From the NCBI GenBank assembly GCA_964352675.1, contig CAYGSN010000001.1, forward strand, positions 62,001 to 126,000: a stretch of DNA of 64,000 nt, in the 5' to 3' direction. Of the stretch, positions 17,895 through 24,971 are shown in pieces (position 1 is the stretch's first letter; every line of letters starts with the position of its first letter). The notes below the pieces were generated by a model, which did not search any database, was not told the DNA's origin, and worked only from the letters and a program-made list of their open reading frames with translations. The position numbers and the translations under genes are program-made. The stretch is from CAYGSN01 sp964352675. Its GTDB lineage: Bacteria; Pseudomonadota; Alphaproteobacteria; Micavibrionales; Micavibrionaceae.

Positions 17895-18341
17895 ATGGCT
17901 TACAAGGATAAAAACAGAATGCAACCACAGGGTGATATCAAGACCGTTCCATTTGAGTCTGTTGAGGATGCATGGCTGTGGTTTATTCAGGCGCAGCAGG
18001 CCCGTGATGAAGGCGCGAGAATTGTGGCGGGGATGAGCCTCTACCCGCGGCCGTGTGAGCCTATTGATATCCTGAAAGTCGTTGACCGGCTGTATCGCCA
18101 GCGCAAATTGATCCGCGATCACCTGCTGGTCCTACGCCATTACGGACGCCGCCAGATGGCCCCTGATCCGCGCCGGATGAAAGAACGGCGGGGCTATATG
18201 CTCTGGCGCGAGGCGATGGATGCAATCGGGCCCGTCCTGGAGAAAAAGGGCATTATTCAAAACCGTATCTGTGAGAGTGAAGAGTCCTGGCATAGCGAGC
18301 TTTCCTTTTTAAATTTCGGGGAAGGGATGGCGGTTGAATGA
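17895..18341 (+). CDS. Conserved hypothetical protein at the phage-module start
   Basis: A 148-aa soluble basic protein, function unknown. The centre has an Arg-rich helical segment (DRLYRQRKLIRDHLLVLRHYGRRQMAPDPRR, about 58-88), then LWREAMDAIGPVLEKKGII. The pattern looks like a nucleic-acid or protein binding module rather than an enzyme. I recall similar proteins in other alphaproteobacteria, but cannot name the family. It is the first gene after the LexA-type box, with its stop overlapping the next start by 4 nt, so it probably leads the module's transcript. It could be a regulator of the module or a host gene at its edge. Confidence 0.7.
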   Translation: MAYKDKNRMQPQGDIKTVPFESVEDAWLWFIQAQQARDEGARIVAGMSLYPRPCEPIDILKVVDRLYRQRKLIRDHLLVLRHYGRRQMAPDPRRMKERRGYMLWREAMDAIGPVLEKKGIIQNRICESEESWHSELSFLNFGEGMAVE

Positions 18342-18757
18342 AAACATATGCTGTACATCAAAGCGATATCCCCCAACCTCAGCAAGCCTGGGTGGTGTTT
18401 AGCGGCCAGACCGATATGGCGTGGCTTCGTGTGTTTAGGCGTGGCTTTCGGCATTGCTATGTGGTTTTGTTCGACGGCCGCCACTGGATCAGCGCTGATC
18501 CCATGGCCAATGCGCTGCAAATTACCGTGCATGATCTGCCGCCGGAATTTGATCTGCCACTCTGGCTGGCCGATCAGGATTTAACGGTAGTGCCCGCTGC
18601 ACTTTCAAAGCAGAGGAGGCAGGCGCCATGGATGGTCTTTACCTGCGTCGAAGCAGTGAAGCGCATCCTCGGCCTGCACAAACGTTTTATTTTTACGCCA
18701 TGGCAGCTCTATCGCCATTTGGCTCAATACCCACCCATCAAACCTCAAAACATATAA
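18338..18757 (+). CDS. Hypothetical phage-associated protein, possible Cys/His hydrolase fold
   Basis: 139 aa, not assigned to a family with certainty. It has a conserved-looking His-Cys element in a beta context (FRRGFRHCYVVLFDGRHWISADP, about 33-55) and later a helical FTCVEAVKRILGL (about 107-119), an arrangement seen in circularly permuted papain-like (NlpC/P60-type) proteins. The catalytic assignment is inference only. It starts inside the end of the previous gene (4-nt overlap) and precedes the small pre-portal gene by 12 nt. It has no signal peptide. A role in head maturation or in host interaction is possible. Confidence 0.65.
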   Translation: MKTYAVHQSDIPQPQQAWVVFSGQTDMAWLRVFRRGFRHCYVVLFDGRHWISADPMANALQITVHDLPPEFDLPLWLADQDLTVVPAALSKQRRQAPWMVFTCVEAVKRILGLHKRFIFTPWQLYRHLAQYPPIKPQNI

Positions 18758-18769
18758 AGGAGAAAGATC

Positions 18770-19006
18770 ATGGGAAGTTTTGGATCCCCTCCCACACCAC
18801 CGCCGCCACCTCCAGAGCCGCCGCCTTATGTGCCGCCTGCTATCCCGGAAGATGACGGGCCGGGCGCAGAAGAACAATCGGCGGAAAACCGACGCCAGAG
18901 TCTCCTCCGCCGAAGCCGCGGACGCTTTGGAACCGTGCTGACCAGCTTCCGGGGACTTTTGAGTCCGTCTGGTAGTGGTGAGCGCAAAACCTTATTGGGA
19001 GAATAA
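18770..19006 (+). CDS. Small proline-rich pre-portal phage protein
   Basis: 78 aa. The N-terminal third is a proline run (PPTPPPPPPEPPPYVPPAIP, about 7-26), then an acidic linker, then a basic C-terminus RRSRGRFGTVLTSFRGLLSPSGSGERKTLLGE. The RGR-x(2)-TxLT...KTLLG pattern is typical of the small protein encoded just before the portal gene in T7-like podoviruses and relatives, where it is thought to be a minor virion component. It follows an AAAGGAG Shine-Dalgarno and ends 2 nt before the portal gene. The function is inferred from position and this motif. Confidence 0.75.
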   Translation: MGSFGSPPTPPPPPPEPPPYVPPAIPEDDGPGAEEQSAENRRQSLLRRSRGRFGTVLTSFRGLLSPSGSGERKTLLGE

Positions 19007-19008
19007 TC

Positions 19009-20595
19009 ATGCAAGCTTTATCTCAACCTCAAACGAAAACAAAAGCTGACCCCGCTTTGTTACTGACACAGGAGATGGAGGTGTTGTTCAACCGTTATGA
19101 ATCCGCCAAGCGTCGCCGCAGAAACTGGGAAAATCTATGGCAGGACTGCTATGATTACGCCTTGCCGCAGCGCGGAGATTTTCTGTTCGAACAGCGCCCC
19201 GGCGCCCGGCGCACGGATCAGATTTTTGATGCCACGGCGATGGATGCCACGGATCAACTGGCGGCCAGTTTACTCGGCAACCTCACGCCCACATGGTCGC
19301 AATGGTTCGGTCTGAAACCCGGGCCGGACTTGTCGGACTCCGAAGCTCAGGCTTTAGCGCCCGTTCTTGAGAAGGCTGCCAAGACTTTGCAGGATCATTT
19401 CGATCGTTCCAATTTTGCGGTTGAAATCCATCAGTGTTATCTGGATTTGATTGTTGGCGGAACGGCCAGCTTGTATTTCGAAGAGGCCGATCCGGGTGGT
19501 TTTTCCGCCTTCCGTTTTTCCGCTGTGCCTCTGAGCCGCGTTGTTCTGGAGGAAAGCGAAAGCGGATTTCTAGATACATCATATCGGACCTTGTCGCTCA
19601 CCGGAGAGCAGATTACCGAGCGTTATCCGTTTGCAGAACTTCCGACCGATCTGGTGCGCACTGCTCAGAAAGACCCGCAAGCACGTTTTAAAGTCATGGA
19701 GGCCGTGGTTCCAGACGGGCTTGTTTATGCCTATAAAGCCTGCCTGATCGAAAACCAGAGCCAGCCAGTGTTGCTGGCCGAAGGGCGTTTCGAGCAATCC
19801 CCCTTTATCAATTTTCGCTGGTTGAAATCCCCCGGCGAAATTTACGGGCGCTCGCCGATTATGAAGGCGCTTCCGGATATCAAGACGGCGAACAAGGTTG
19901 TTGAGCTGGTGCTGAAAAACGCCTCAATTGCCGTGACAGGAATCTGGCAGGCCGATGATGACGGCGTCCTGAACCCTGCCAATATCGATTTGACGCCGGG
20001 GAGTATTATTCCCAAGGCCATCGGATCAAAAGGTTTGCAGCCTCTGGATATGCCGGGGCGGTTTGATGTGTCGCAACTGATGTTGGACAGCCTGCAGGCG
20101 CGCATTCGTCATGCCTTGCTGACCGACCGGCTGGGGCCGCTCACCGGCCCGCGTATGACGGCAACGGAGGTGATCGAACGTTCGGCGGAGATGTCTCTGT
20201 TGCTTGGCGCAACCTATGGCCGCCTGCAATCGGAGCTTTTAACGCCGCTTATCAAACGCGCTTTTGCGATTTTGAAACGTCGCGGCGAAGTGCCTGACAT
20301 TTCGCTGGACGGGCGTTTGGTTGCGGTTGATTATCGTTCTCCGCTTGCGCGGTCCCAGGGGCAGCGTAATGTGCAAAATACGCTGAGTTGGATTAACTCC
20401 GTCCTTGCGATGGGTCCGGAAGCTGCCATTGCCGTGGATTTGTTTCAGGCTGCAAAATTCCTGGGTGAGGCGCTGGCCGTTCCCAGCGACCTTGTGCGCA
20501 AGGAGCCGCCAAGCCTTGAGGGTCTGGTCGAGCCTCTGGCGCAGGTGCTTAATCCGCAACCACCATCAACTGCGCAGGAGGATCAGAATGTTTAA
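19009..20595 (+). CDS. Head-tail connector (portal) protein, T7 gp8-like
   Basis: Portal of a podovirus: forms the dodecameric ring at one capsid vertex, through which DNA is packaged and ejected. It has 528 aa, matching the family of T7-type head-to-tail connecting proteins. The start LFNRYESAKRRRRNWENLWQDCYDYALPQ is diagnostic. It continues with FDATAMDATDQLAASLLGNLTPTWSQWF, then the crown/stem region with NKVVELVLKNASIA and the clip-like LGPLTGPRMTATEVIERSAEM. The next gene starts inside its last codons (8-nt overlap). It has no frameshift or truncation. Confidence 0.93.
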   Translation: MQALSQPQTKTKADPALLLTQEMEVLFNRYESAKRRRRNWENLWQDCYDYALPQRGDFLFEQRPGARRTDQIFDATAMDATDQLAASLLGNLTPTWSQWFGLKPGPDLSDSEAQALAPVLEKAAKTLQDHFDRSNFAVEIHQCYLDLIVGGTASLYFEEADPGGFSAFRFSAVPLSRVVLEESESGFLDTSYRTLSLTGEQITERYPFAELPTDLVRTAQKDPQARFKVMEAVVPDGLVYAYKACLIENQSQPVLLAEGRFEQSPFINFRWLKSPGEIYGRSPIMKALPDIKTANKVVELVLKNASIAVTGIWQADDDGVLNPANIDLTPGSIIPKAIGSKGLQPLDMPGRFDVSQLMLDSLQARIRHALLTDRLGPLTGPRMTATEVIERSAEMSLLLGATYGRLQSELLTPLIKRAFAILKRRGEVPDISLDGRLVAVDYRSPLARSQGQRNVQNTLSWINSVLAMGPEAAIAVDLFQAAKFLGEALAVPSDLVRKEPPSLEGLVEPLAQVLNPQPPSTAQEDQNV

Positions 20596-20878
20596 TTTCT
20601 TAAAACCCTCACCTCATGCCTATACGGAGTTGGAGAAGGATTTGATGTATCGCAGCGTACAGCCTAATCGTATAGAGCAGCGCGATATCGAGCGCGCCTT
20701 TGCCCGGTTGTTTTCAAGCGATGACGGGCGCAAGGTTCTGGCCTATCTGCAGGCCACCACCTTTCACCGGGCTTTGGGCGCGGCTTCTCCTGATGAGGAG
20801 CTGCGTTATGCGGAAGGCCAGCGTTCACTGGTCGCAACTATCTTGCGGCTGGTCGATCGCGGCCGCAATCCTAACTGA
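20588..20878 (+). CDS. Bbp19-like small phage protein
   Basis: 96 aa. ATG 20588 overlaps the portal stop by 8 nt and gives MFNFLKPSPHAY as start; an upstream reading-frame extension lies wholly within the portal gene and is not used. The core DIERAFARLFSSDDGRKVLAYLQATT and the C-terminal YAEGQRSLVATILRLVDRG match the pattern of Bbp19-type proteins, which are encoded beside the portal gene in podoviruses such as Bordetella BPP-1. The function is unknown. The small helical protein probably belongs to the virion or its assembly. Confidence 0.72.
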   Translation: MFNFLKPSPHAYTELEKDLMYRSVQPNRIEQRDIERAFARLFSSDDGRKVLAYLQATTFHRALGAASPDEELRYAEGQRSLVATILRLVDRGRNPN

Positions 20879-20916
20879 AATTCAATTTTTCATTTAACCC
20901 AAAAGGAGACTTTAAA

Positions 20917-21567
20917 ATGACAAATTTACTAACTGATGATTTTGATGAGAATACCGTTCCGCAGAAATTCAAGGAACCGGAAAGCGGCGCTGTGCGCGTG
21001 CAGGCGCTGGTGAATTCCTATAACGAGCTGGAGAAGAAAATGTCTTCCTCTCCCGGCGCGCCGAAAAGTCATGAGGAATATTGCATCGAATGCCAGCATG
21101 GTATGTTCGAACCCGATGCAGAAGTGAACCGCCGCCTGCATTCCAAGGGTATGACTCAGGAACAGGTGCAGGAAGTATACGATCTGGCTGCAGAAAAACT
21201 GGTGCCGATGATCATGGAGCTTACGGGCGATTTTCAGGCCGACCGTGAAGTTGAAAAACTGATAGAGCACTTTGGTGGTCCCCAGGCCTGGAGAGATGTT
21301 TCACGGCAATTGCTGGCCTATGGGCAGCAGAACCTGCCCGGCGATGTGCTGGAGAATCTTTCAAGTTCCTATGAAGGCGTACTGGCGCTTTATCGCATGA
21401 TGAAAACCGGAGAGCCGGGCTTTAAAAAGCAAGGCGCGCAGGCCACAGGCGGCGCCAATGAAAAAGAGCTGCAATCCATGATGCGCGATCCGAAATACTG
21501 GCGCGACCGTGATCCGGCTTATGTTTCAAAAGTGACCGAAGGATTTCAGAAAATGTATGGCGAATAA
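20917..21567 (+). CDS. Capsid assembly (scaffolding) protein, T7 gp9-like
   Basis: A 216-aa acidic, mainly helical protein between portal and capsid genes, the place of the scaffold in T7-like phages. The N-terminal DDFDENTVPQKFKEPESGAVRVQALVNSYNELEKK is a typical scaffold start. The C-terminal SMMRDPKYWRDRDPAYVSKVTEGFQKMYG is the conserved capsid-interacting end. It drives procapsid formation and leaves before DNA packaging. It is preceded by AAAAGGAG and followed by a strong terminator, so head-gene transcription probably stops here and restarts before the capsid gene. Confidence 0.88.
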   Translation: MTNLLTDDFDENTVPQKFKEPESGAVRVQALVNSYNELEKKMSSSPGAPKSHEEYCIECQHGMFEPDAEVNRRLHSKGMTQEQVQEVYDLAAEKLVPMIMELTGDFQADREVEKLIEHFGGPQAWRDVSRQLLAYGQQNLPGDVLENLSSSYEGVLALYRMMKTGEPGFKKQGAQATGGANEKELQSMMRDPKYWRDRDPAYVSKVTEGFQKMYGE

Positions 21568-21606
21568 GACCGAAAATACAGCTTCATTACTCCAAACGTA
21601 ACTTAT

Positions 21607-21644
21607 GCCCTTTCCTGATTCCTGTCAGGAAGGGGCACTTTTTT
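21607..21644 (+). terminator. Rho-independent terminator after the scaffold gene
   Basis: GCCC-TTTCCTGA (from 21607) pairs with TCAGGAAGGGGC (to 21636) around a 6-nt loop and is followed by six Ts (21639-21644). The T-run overlaps the end of the antisense PilZ gene. Confidence 0.85.
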
Positions 21645-22035
21645 AGATGCTTTGGGATTGTGCAAACTCTTGCGCCATATGATCGTCGATAACATTCTGG
21701 AAGGCGTTCTGAATTTTGCGCGATAGTGGCAGGAATTCCACACCTATCTGGTTAAATCCACGCCGTACGATGCGGGCTCTATGAGCTACATCAAGAATGG
21801 TATCGCGCAGTTTAAACTTAAGGGTGATATCAACTTCCTGATCCATCGAGAACAGACGGGAGTCCGCATAGACAAGCGCACCTCCCATTGACCAGTTTTC
21901 AACCGGGAAATTCTGACCGTCAATTTCGCCAACGCATTTGTCGCAATTGCGGCGCGTGTGCTTGCGGCGCGTCGACGGCTCAGGCGTGTCGTCGGTGCCA
22001 GTCAAAGAGGCGATAAGAGTTTCGAATAGAGCCAT
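21643..22035 (-). CDS. PilZ-domain c-di-GMP receptor inserted in the phage module
   Basis: A 130-aa single-domain PilZ protein. The c-di-GMP-binding signature is complete: the basic N-terminal RRKHTRRN (about 23-30) and the NWSMGGA switch (about 47-53), followed by the six-stranded barrel ending VRRGFNQIGVEFLPLS, then a C-terminal helix. Members control motility, attachment or exopolysaccharide on binding c-di-GMP. The gene is antisense to all head genes and lies between scaffold and capsid, where T7-like phages have no gene. It is therefore a moron or an insertion with its own promoter. With the EAL protein at 5.4 kb, it ties the window twice to c-di-GMP. Confidence 0.9.
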   Translation of the reverse strand: MALFETLIASLTGTDDTPEPSTRRKHTRRNCDKCVGEIDGQNFPVENWSMGGALVYADSRLFSMDQEVDITLKFKLRDTILDVAHRARIVRRGFNQIGVEFLPLSRKIQNAFQNVIDDHMAQEFAQSQSI

Positions 22036-22166
22036 AATGTTCCTGTTAAAATGATATTTTTGAACTCTTCTATATATAAAATTTTAGTTAAAATTTAGTT
22101 AAATACAATTTATCCTTATCTTACGTCAAAACAAGAAAAAAAGCAAAAAAATTGCATTTTTTATGA

Positions 22167-22195
22167 TTGACAAATTAGGAATTAAATCCTACAAA
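22167..22195 (+). promoter_or_regulatory. Candidate promoter of the capsid gene and its leader
   Basis: TTGACA (22167-22172), a 17-nt spacer and TACAAA (22190-22195) lie about 210 nt before the capsid ATG. The leader between them (22200-22390) has no supported gene. It contains the palindrome CCAAGAC-G-GTCTTGG (22300-22314), which could be an operator or RNA stem. Together with the upstream terminator this would make the capsid gene a separate, strongly expressed unit. Confidence 0.55.
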
Positions 22196-22403
22196 TAAAC
22201 CATCAACACCAGAATTGCGACTCGGTTTTGCCTGTGATGCAACGGTGTTTTCCCCGCGATAACGGCTGTATTAAACGATAGTCGCCCGATTTTAATGCCC
22301 CAAGACGGTCTTGGCTGAGCAAGTGCCTTCACAAGCAATCCAAGAGAACCTCTGGCCGGCTCTATCCCCTTTTCAACTTTAACCATGAAAAATGAGGTTT
22401 AAT

Positions 22404-23240
22404 ATGTCTACAAGTATAGATCAGGCCTTCATCAAGCAGTTCGAACGCGAAGTGCATGAAGCCTATCAGCGTCAGGGTTCCAAACTCCGGAACACGGTGC
22501 GCACAATTTCCAATGTGAACGGATCCACGGCCGTCTTTCAGAAGGTCGGCAAAGGTACCGCTTCTACAAAATCAACGCACGGAATGGTGCCCGTGATGAA
22601 CCTGGATCACTCCAATATCGAAGTGACTCTTCAGGATTATTACGCCGGTGACTGGGTGGACCGTCTCGATGAGCTTAAGGTCAATATCGACGAGCGCCAG
22701 GTTATTGCCAATGCCGGCGCCTATGCGCTGGGCCGCAAAACTGATGAGTTGATCATTGATGCGCTGGACAGCGCCAGCACCAACACGATTGTTGATGCGA
22801 ATGTAGGGCTGACCAAAAACAAAGTCCTGGAAGCGTTTGAAACTTTCGGTGAGAAAGATGTTCCTGATGACGGCCAGCGTTACTGCGTTGTTGGCTGGAA
22901 ACAATGGAGCGAGCTTCTCTCCCTCGAAGAGTTCGTGAATTCAGATTACGTCGGTGCTGATGCGCTTCCTTTTGCCAGCATTACGCAGGCCAAGATGTGG
23001 CTGGGCACGATCTGGATCCCGCATTCCGGTTTGCCGATTGACGGCAACGATATCCGCTCCTGCTTCTGGTATCACAGAACGGCTGTCGGTCATGCCGCCG
23101 CATCAGATGTCACAACAGATGTGTCATGGCATGGCGACCGCGCCGCACATTTTGTGAACAACATGATGAGTCAGGGCGCCGGTCTGATCGAGGAAAACGG
23201 AATTATCACGATCAATTGTGATGAAACCCCTGACGCTTAA
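22404..23240 (+). CDS. Major capsid protein
   Basis: 278 aa, forming the icosahedral head shell. It resembles the phage capsid proteins of podoviruses and temperate alphaproteobacterial phages: start MSTSIDQAFIKQFEREVHEAYQRQGSKLRNTVR, the beta-rich GDWVDRLDELKVNIDERQVIANAGAYALGRKTDELII spine helix region and YCVVGWKQWSELLSLEEF. ATG 22404 is preferred over 22392 because GAGG lies 6 nt before it. It occupies the T7 gp10 position after the scaffold. The assignment rests on overall similarity, length and place. Confidence 0.88.
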   Translation: MSTSIDQAFIKQFEREVHEAYQRQGSKLRNTVRTISNVNGSTAVFQKVGKGTASTKSTHGMVPVMNLDHSNIEVTLQDYYAGDWVDRLDELKVNIDERQVIANAGAYALGRKTDELIIDALDSASTNTIVDANVGLTKNKVLEAFETFGEKDVPDDGQRYCVVGWKQWSELLSLEEFVNSDYVGADALPFASITQAKMWLGTIWIPHSGLPIDGNDIRSCFWYHRTAVGHAAASDVTTDVSWHGDRAAHFVNNMMSQGAGLIEENGIITINCDETPDA

Positions 23241-23270
23241 TTTTAACGCCAACAAGAAAGGACCACAACA

Positions 23271-23510
23271 ATGGCTTTTGTACCTTCCGATTTAAGTGTG
23301 TTGGCGTATGCCAACAACTTCACGCTCTGGCATTACACCACAGCCGATGATGATGTCACCACCAGTGGCTATTTCAACAAGGCTTCGGACATGCTGCGTG
23401 TAAATGATTTGATTATCGCGAATGTCGATACCGATGGAACGCCCGCGACTGTATTTTACGTCGTGACGGCCAACTCCGGCGGCGCTGTGACCGTTACGGC
23501 TTACAGCTAA
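23271..23510 (+). CDS. Small capsid-proximal phage protein (decoration or head-fibre like)
   Basis: 79 aa, beta-rich, without cysteines: MAFVPSDLSVLAYANNFTLWHYTTADD, then SGYFNKASDMLRVNDLIIANV and a Gly/Thr-rich end. Proteins with this layout regularly follow the capsid gene in alphaproteobacterial podoviral prophages and are presumed to decorate the head surface. It starts 30 nt after the capsid stop with an AAAGGA Shine-Dalgarno, so it is probably co-transcribed and highly expressed. The exact function is unknown. Confidence 0.7.
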   Translation: MAFVPSDLSVLAYANNFTLWHYTTADDDVTTSGYFNKASDMLRVNDLIIANVDTDGTPATVFYVVTANSGGAVTVTAYS

Positions 23511-23520
23511 CATATAGGGG

Positions 23521-23708
23521 TGCGCTTATCCTGCCTTTCCTAAAAGCGCATTTCTGCCGACCGTTGAGATTATACACTCCATAGCGGTTATCGACCCAAA
23601 CGGCACGGCCCTTGTCCCCTTTGATTTTTCCCCCTTATCAAAGCTCGGCTTTCTTTTCCTCCTCTTCAAAAGAAAGTCCTCTCGGCAAGGGCCGTGTCAC
23701 TTTTTTTT
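23521..23708 (+). ncRNA. Multi-hairpin RNA element ending in a terminator
   Basis: The 224-nt gap after the decoration-like gene holds nested inverted repeats: TGCGCTT/AAGCGCA (23521-23527 with 23544-23550), an 11-bp outer stem CACGGCCCTTG/CAAGGGCCGTG (23604-23614 with 23686-23696), and inside it CTTTCTTTT/AAAAGAAAG (23649-23657 with 23668-23676). Eight Ts follow at 23701-23708. It is probably the capsid operon's terminator with an elaborate 3' structure. A separate small RNA is possible. Confidence 0.5.
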
Positions 23709-23734
23709 CATTTTATTTATAAGGATTTTGTTAA

Positions 23735-24304
23735 ATGGCACTCAATGATATTGCTTTGACTTCGCGGGCACTGATCCGCATTGGCGCGGCGCCGATAACC
23801 TCTTTTGATGATGGCAGTGCGCAGGCCGAAATTGCCGGTGCTCTCTATGGCACGGTGCGTGATGGATTGCTGTCTGCCTATGCATGGAGCTTTGCCACAG
23901 GCCAGATTGCGCTCTCGCAACTCTCTACCCCGCCGGTGGCGGATTACGATTACGCCTATCAACTGCCCAATGATTATTTGCGGGCGATGTCTGCCGGGAC
24001 GGGCACGCGCGGGCGCGGATTGAAATACCGTATATCACGCGGCTCTTTGCACACGAATTCACCCACCGTTGTGTTGACCTATGTCTTCCGGCCGCAGGAA
24101 GAAGAATTCCCGCCTTATTTCGATCAGGCGTTGATCGCCAGGCTTGCGGCAGAATTTACTATTCCGATCACGGAAAGCACCAGCCGCGCCGAAGCCATGT
24201 TCCGCCTGGCCGAAAATGAATATGAACGCGCCCGGCAGATCGATGCCCAGCAAGATACACCAAACAGCATCGAGAATTTCTCACTGGTGGATGTGCGGAG
24301 TTAG
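23735..24304 (+). CDS. Head-tail adaptor / tail tubular protein A, T7 gp11-like
   Basis: 189 aa. The start MALNDIALTSRALIRIGAAPITSFDDGSAQAEIAGALYGTVRDGLLSAYAWSFA is characteristic of gatekeeper/tail tubular A proteins in podoviruses. These form the ring between portal and tail nozzle. The second half is helical (FDQALIARLAAEFTIPITES, then FRLAENEYERARQIDAQQ). The position after the capsid and before the gp12-like nozzle gene is the T7 order. The gene is complete and is followed closely by a bidirectional terminator. Confidence 0.85.
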   Translation: MALNDIALTSRALIRIGAAPITSFDDGSAQAEIAGALYGTVRDGLLSAYAWSFATGQIALSQLSTPPVADYDYAYQLPNDYLRAMSAGTGTRGRGLKYRISRGSLHTNSPTVVLTYVFRPQEEEFPPYFDQALIARLAAEFTIPITESTSRAEAMFRLAENEYERARQIDAQQDTPNSIENFSLVDVRS

Positions 24305-24305
24305 A

Positions 24306-24335
24306 GTAAGGAGCTAAGAAAGCTCAGCTCCTTAC
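24306..24335. terminator. Bidirectional terminator between gp11-like and YjzC-like genes
   Basis: A perfect 10-bp stem, GTAAGGAGCT (24306-24315) with AGCTCCTTAC (24326-24335), and a 10-nt loop lies between two convergent genes 36 nt apart. The plus-strand end is followed by CTATTTT. Confidence 0.7.
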
Positions 24336-24340
24336 CTATT

Positions 24341-24523
24341 TTAGCGGTGTTTGGTTGGGTCAGAAAGTTTGTATTTCTGTCCTGGCTGGTATGTTGGAGG
24401 AAAAGGTTCTCCACGAACGATTGTTCGCTCTTCTCCTGTACTACCGCCTCTCGGTCCGATCATTTCGTATTGGCCTGATCGTGGGGCACTCTCGCCGGGT
24501 TTAAAAGTTCTGTCTTTAGACAT
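24341..24523 (-). CDS. YjzC-like small protein, antisense in the phage module
   Basis: 60 aa: MSKDRTFKPGESAPRSGQYE, then IGPRGGSTGEERTIVRGEPFPPTYQPGQKYKLSDPTKHR. The TFKPGxxAPxSGxYE start and the GEPFPPT...GQxYxLxDPTKH end match the YjzC-type family of tiny proteins, whose role is not established. ATG 24523 is supported by AAGGAG 7 nt upstream and by the family length; a longer frame upstream is not. It lies antisense between the two tail genes, another moron-like insertion. No membrane segment or catalytic motif is visible. Confidence 0.7.
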   Translation of the reverse strand: MSKDRTFKPGESAPRSGQYEMIGPRGGSTGEERTIVRGEPFPPTYQPGQKYKLSDPTKHR

Positions 24524-24661
24524 TAAACTTCTCCTTATTTCGCGACTAAGTTTGATTTTTTGCAAAACGAGGAGTACTATACTATTGACTTGTTTCGGTC
24601 GTGGTACCCCAAGACAAAACTGCCTTGGTTTGCCGCGAGTAAAAACCGCGACAATTTTGAA

Positions 24662-24695
24662 GGGCAAGGATTGATCAAGAATTCTTGCCCTTTTT
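24662..24695 (+). terminator. Terminator in the 24524-24971 gap
   Basis: GGGCAAG (24662-24668) pairs with CTTGCCC (24684-24690), followed by five Ts. No plus-strand gene precedes it. Upstream lie CCAAG/CTTGG and CGCG/CGCG stems (about 24610-24652) and TTGACT at 24586, so a plus-strand RNA of about 80-100 nt antisense to the YjzC-like leader is possible. The remaining 24700-24920 is AT-rich with nothing I can support. Confidence 0.55.
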
Positions 24696-24921
24696 GCATT
24701 TAAAATAGTACAGGAAAAAAGTAGGGTGTCAACTGGTATAGGAACCCCGGAGCAGGTAAACTTATTTTATCGATACAACAGATCGTTGTCAATACATTTA
24801 GTGATCTGAAAATAAAAGGTTTTTTGTTTTTGTTCACTTTTCTTTCATACTGATGCTGTTAGTAATTATACCTAAAACATAGCCTGTTTGAAAGCGCTGA
24901 TCAAAAGCCTCAAACGAATCA

Positions 24922-24945
24922 CCCGCCCATCTGGCGGGTTTTTTT
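24922..24945 (+). terminator. Repeated CCCGCC/GGCGGG terminator, copy 1
   Basis: CCCGCC, 5-nt loop, GGCGGG and seven Ts, ending 26 nt before the gp12-like gene. The same element recurs at 27794 and 31948. It presumably insulates the phage gene from upstream transcription. Confidence 0.85.
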
Positions 24946-24971
24946 ATTCCCTAAATTAAAAAGGAAAAATC

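Noticed and set aside
22189..22386. 65-codon minus-strand frame in the capsid leader
   Set aside because: Antisense to the likely promoter and leader, without ribosome site or recognisable composition.
24351..24674. 107-codon plus-strand frame over the YjzC-like gene
   Set aside because: The minus frame has a family match and AAGGAG. The plus frame runs into a terminator and has no ribosome site.
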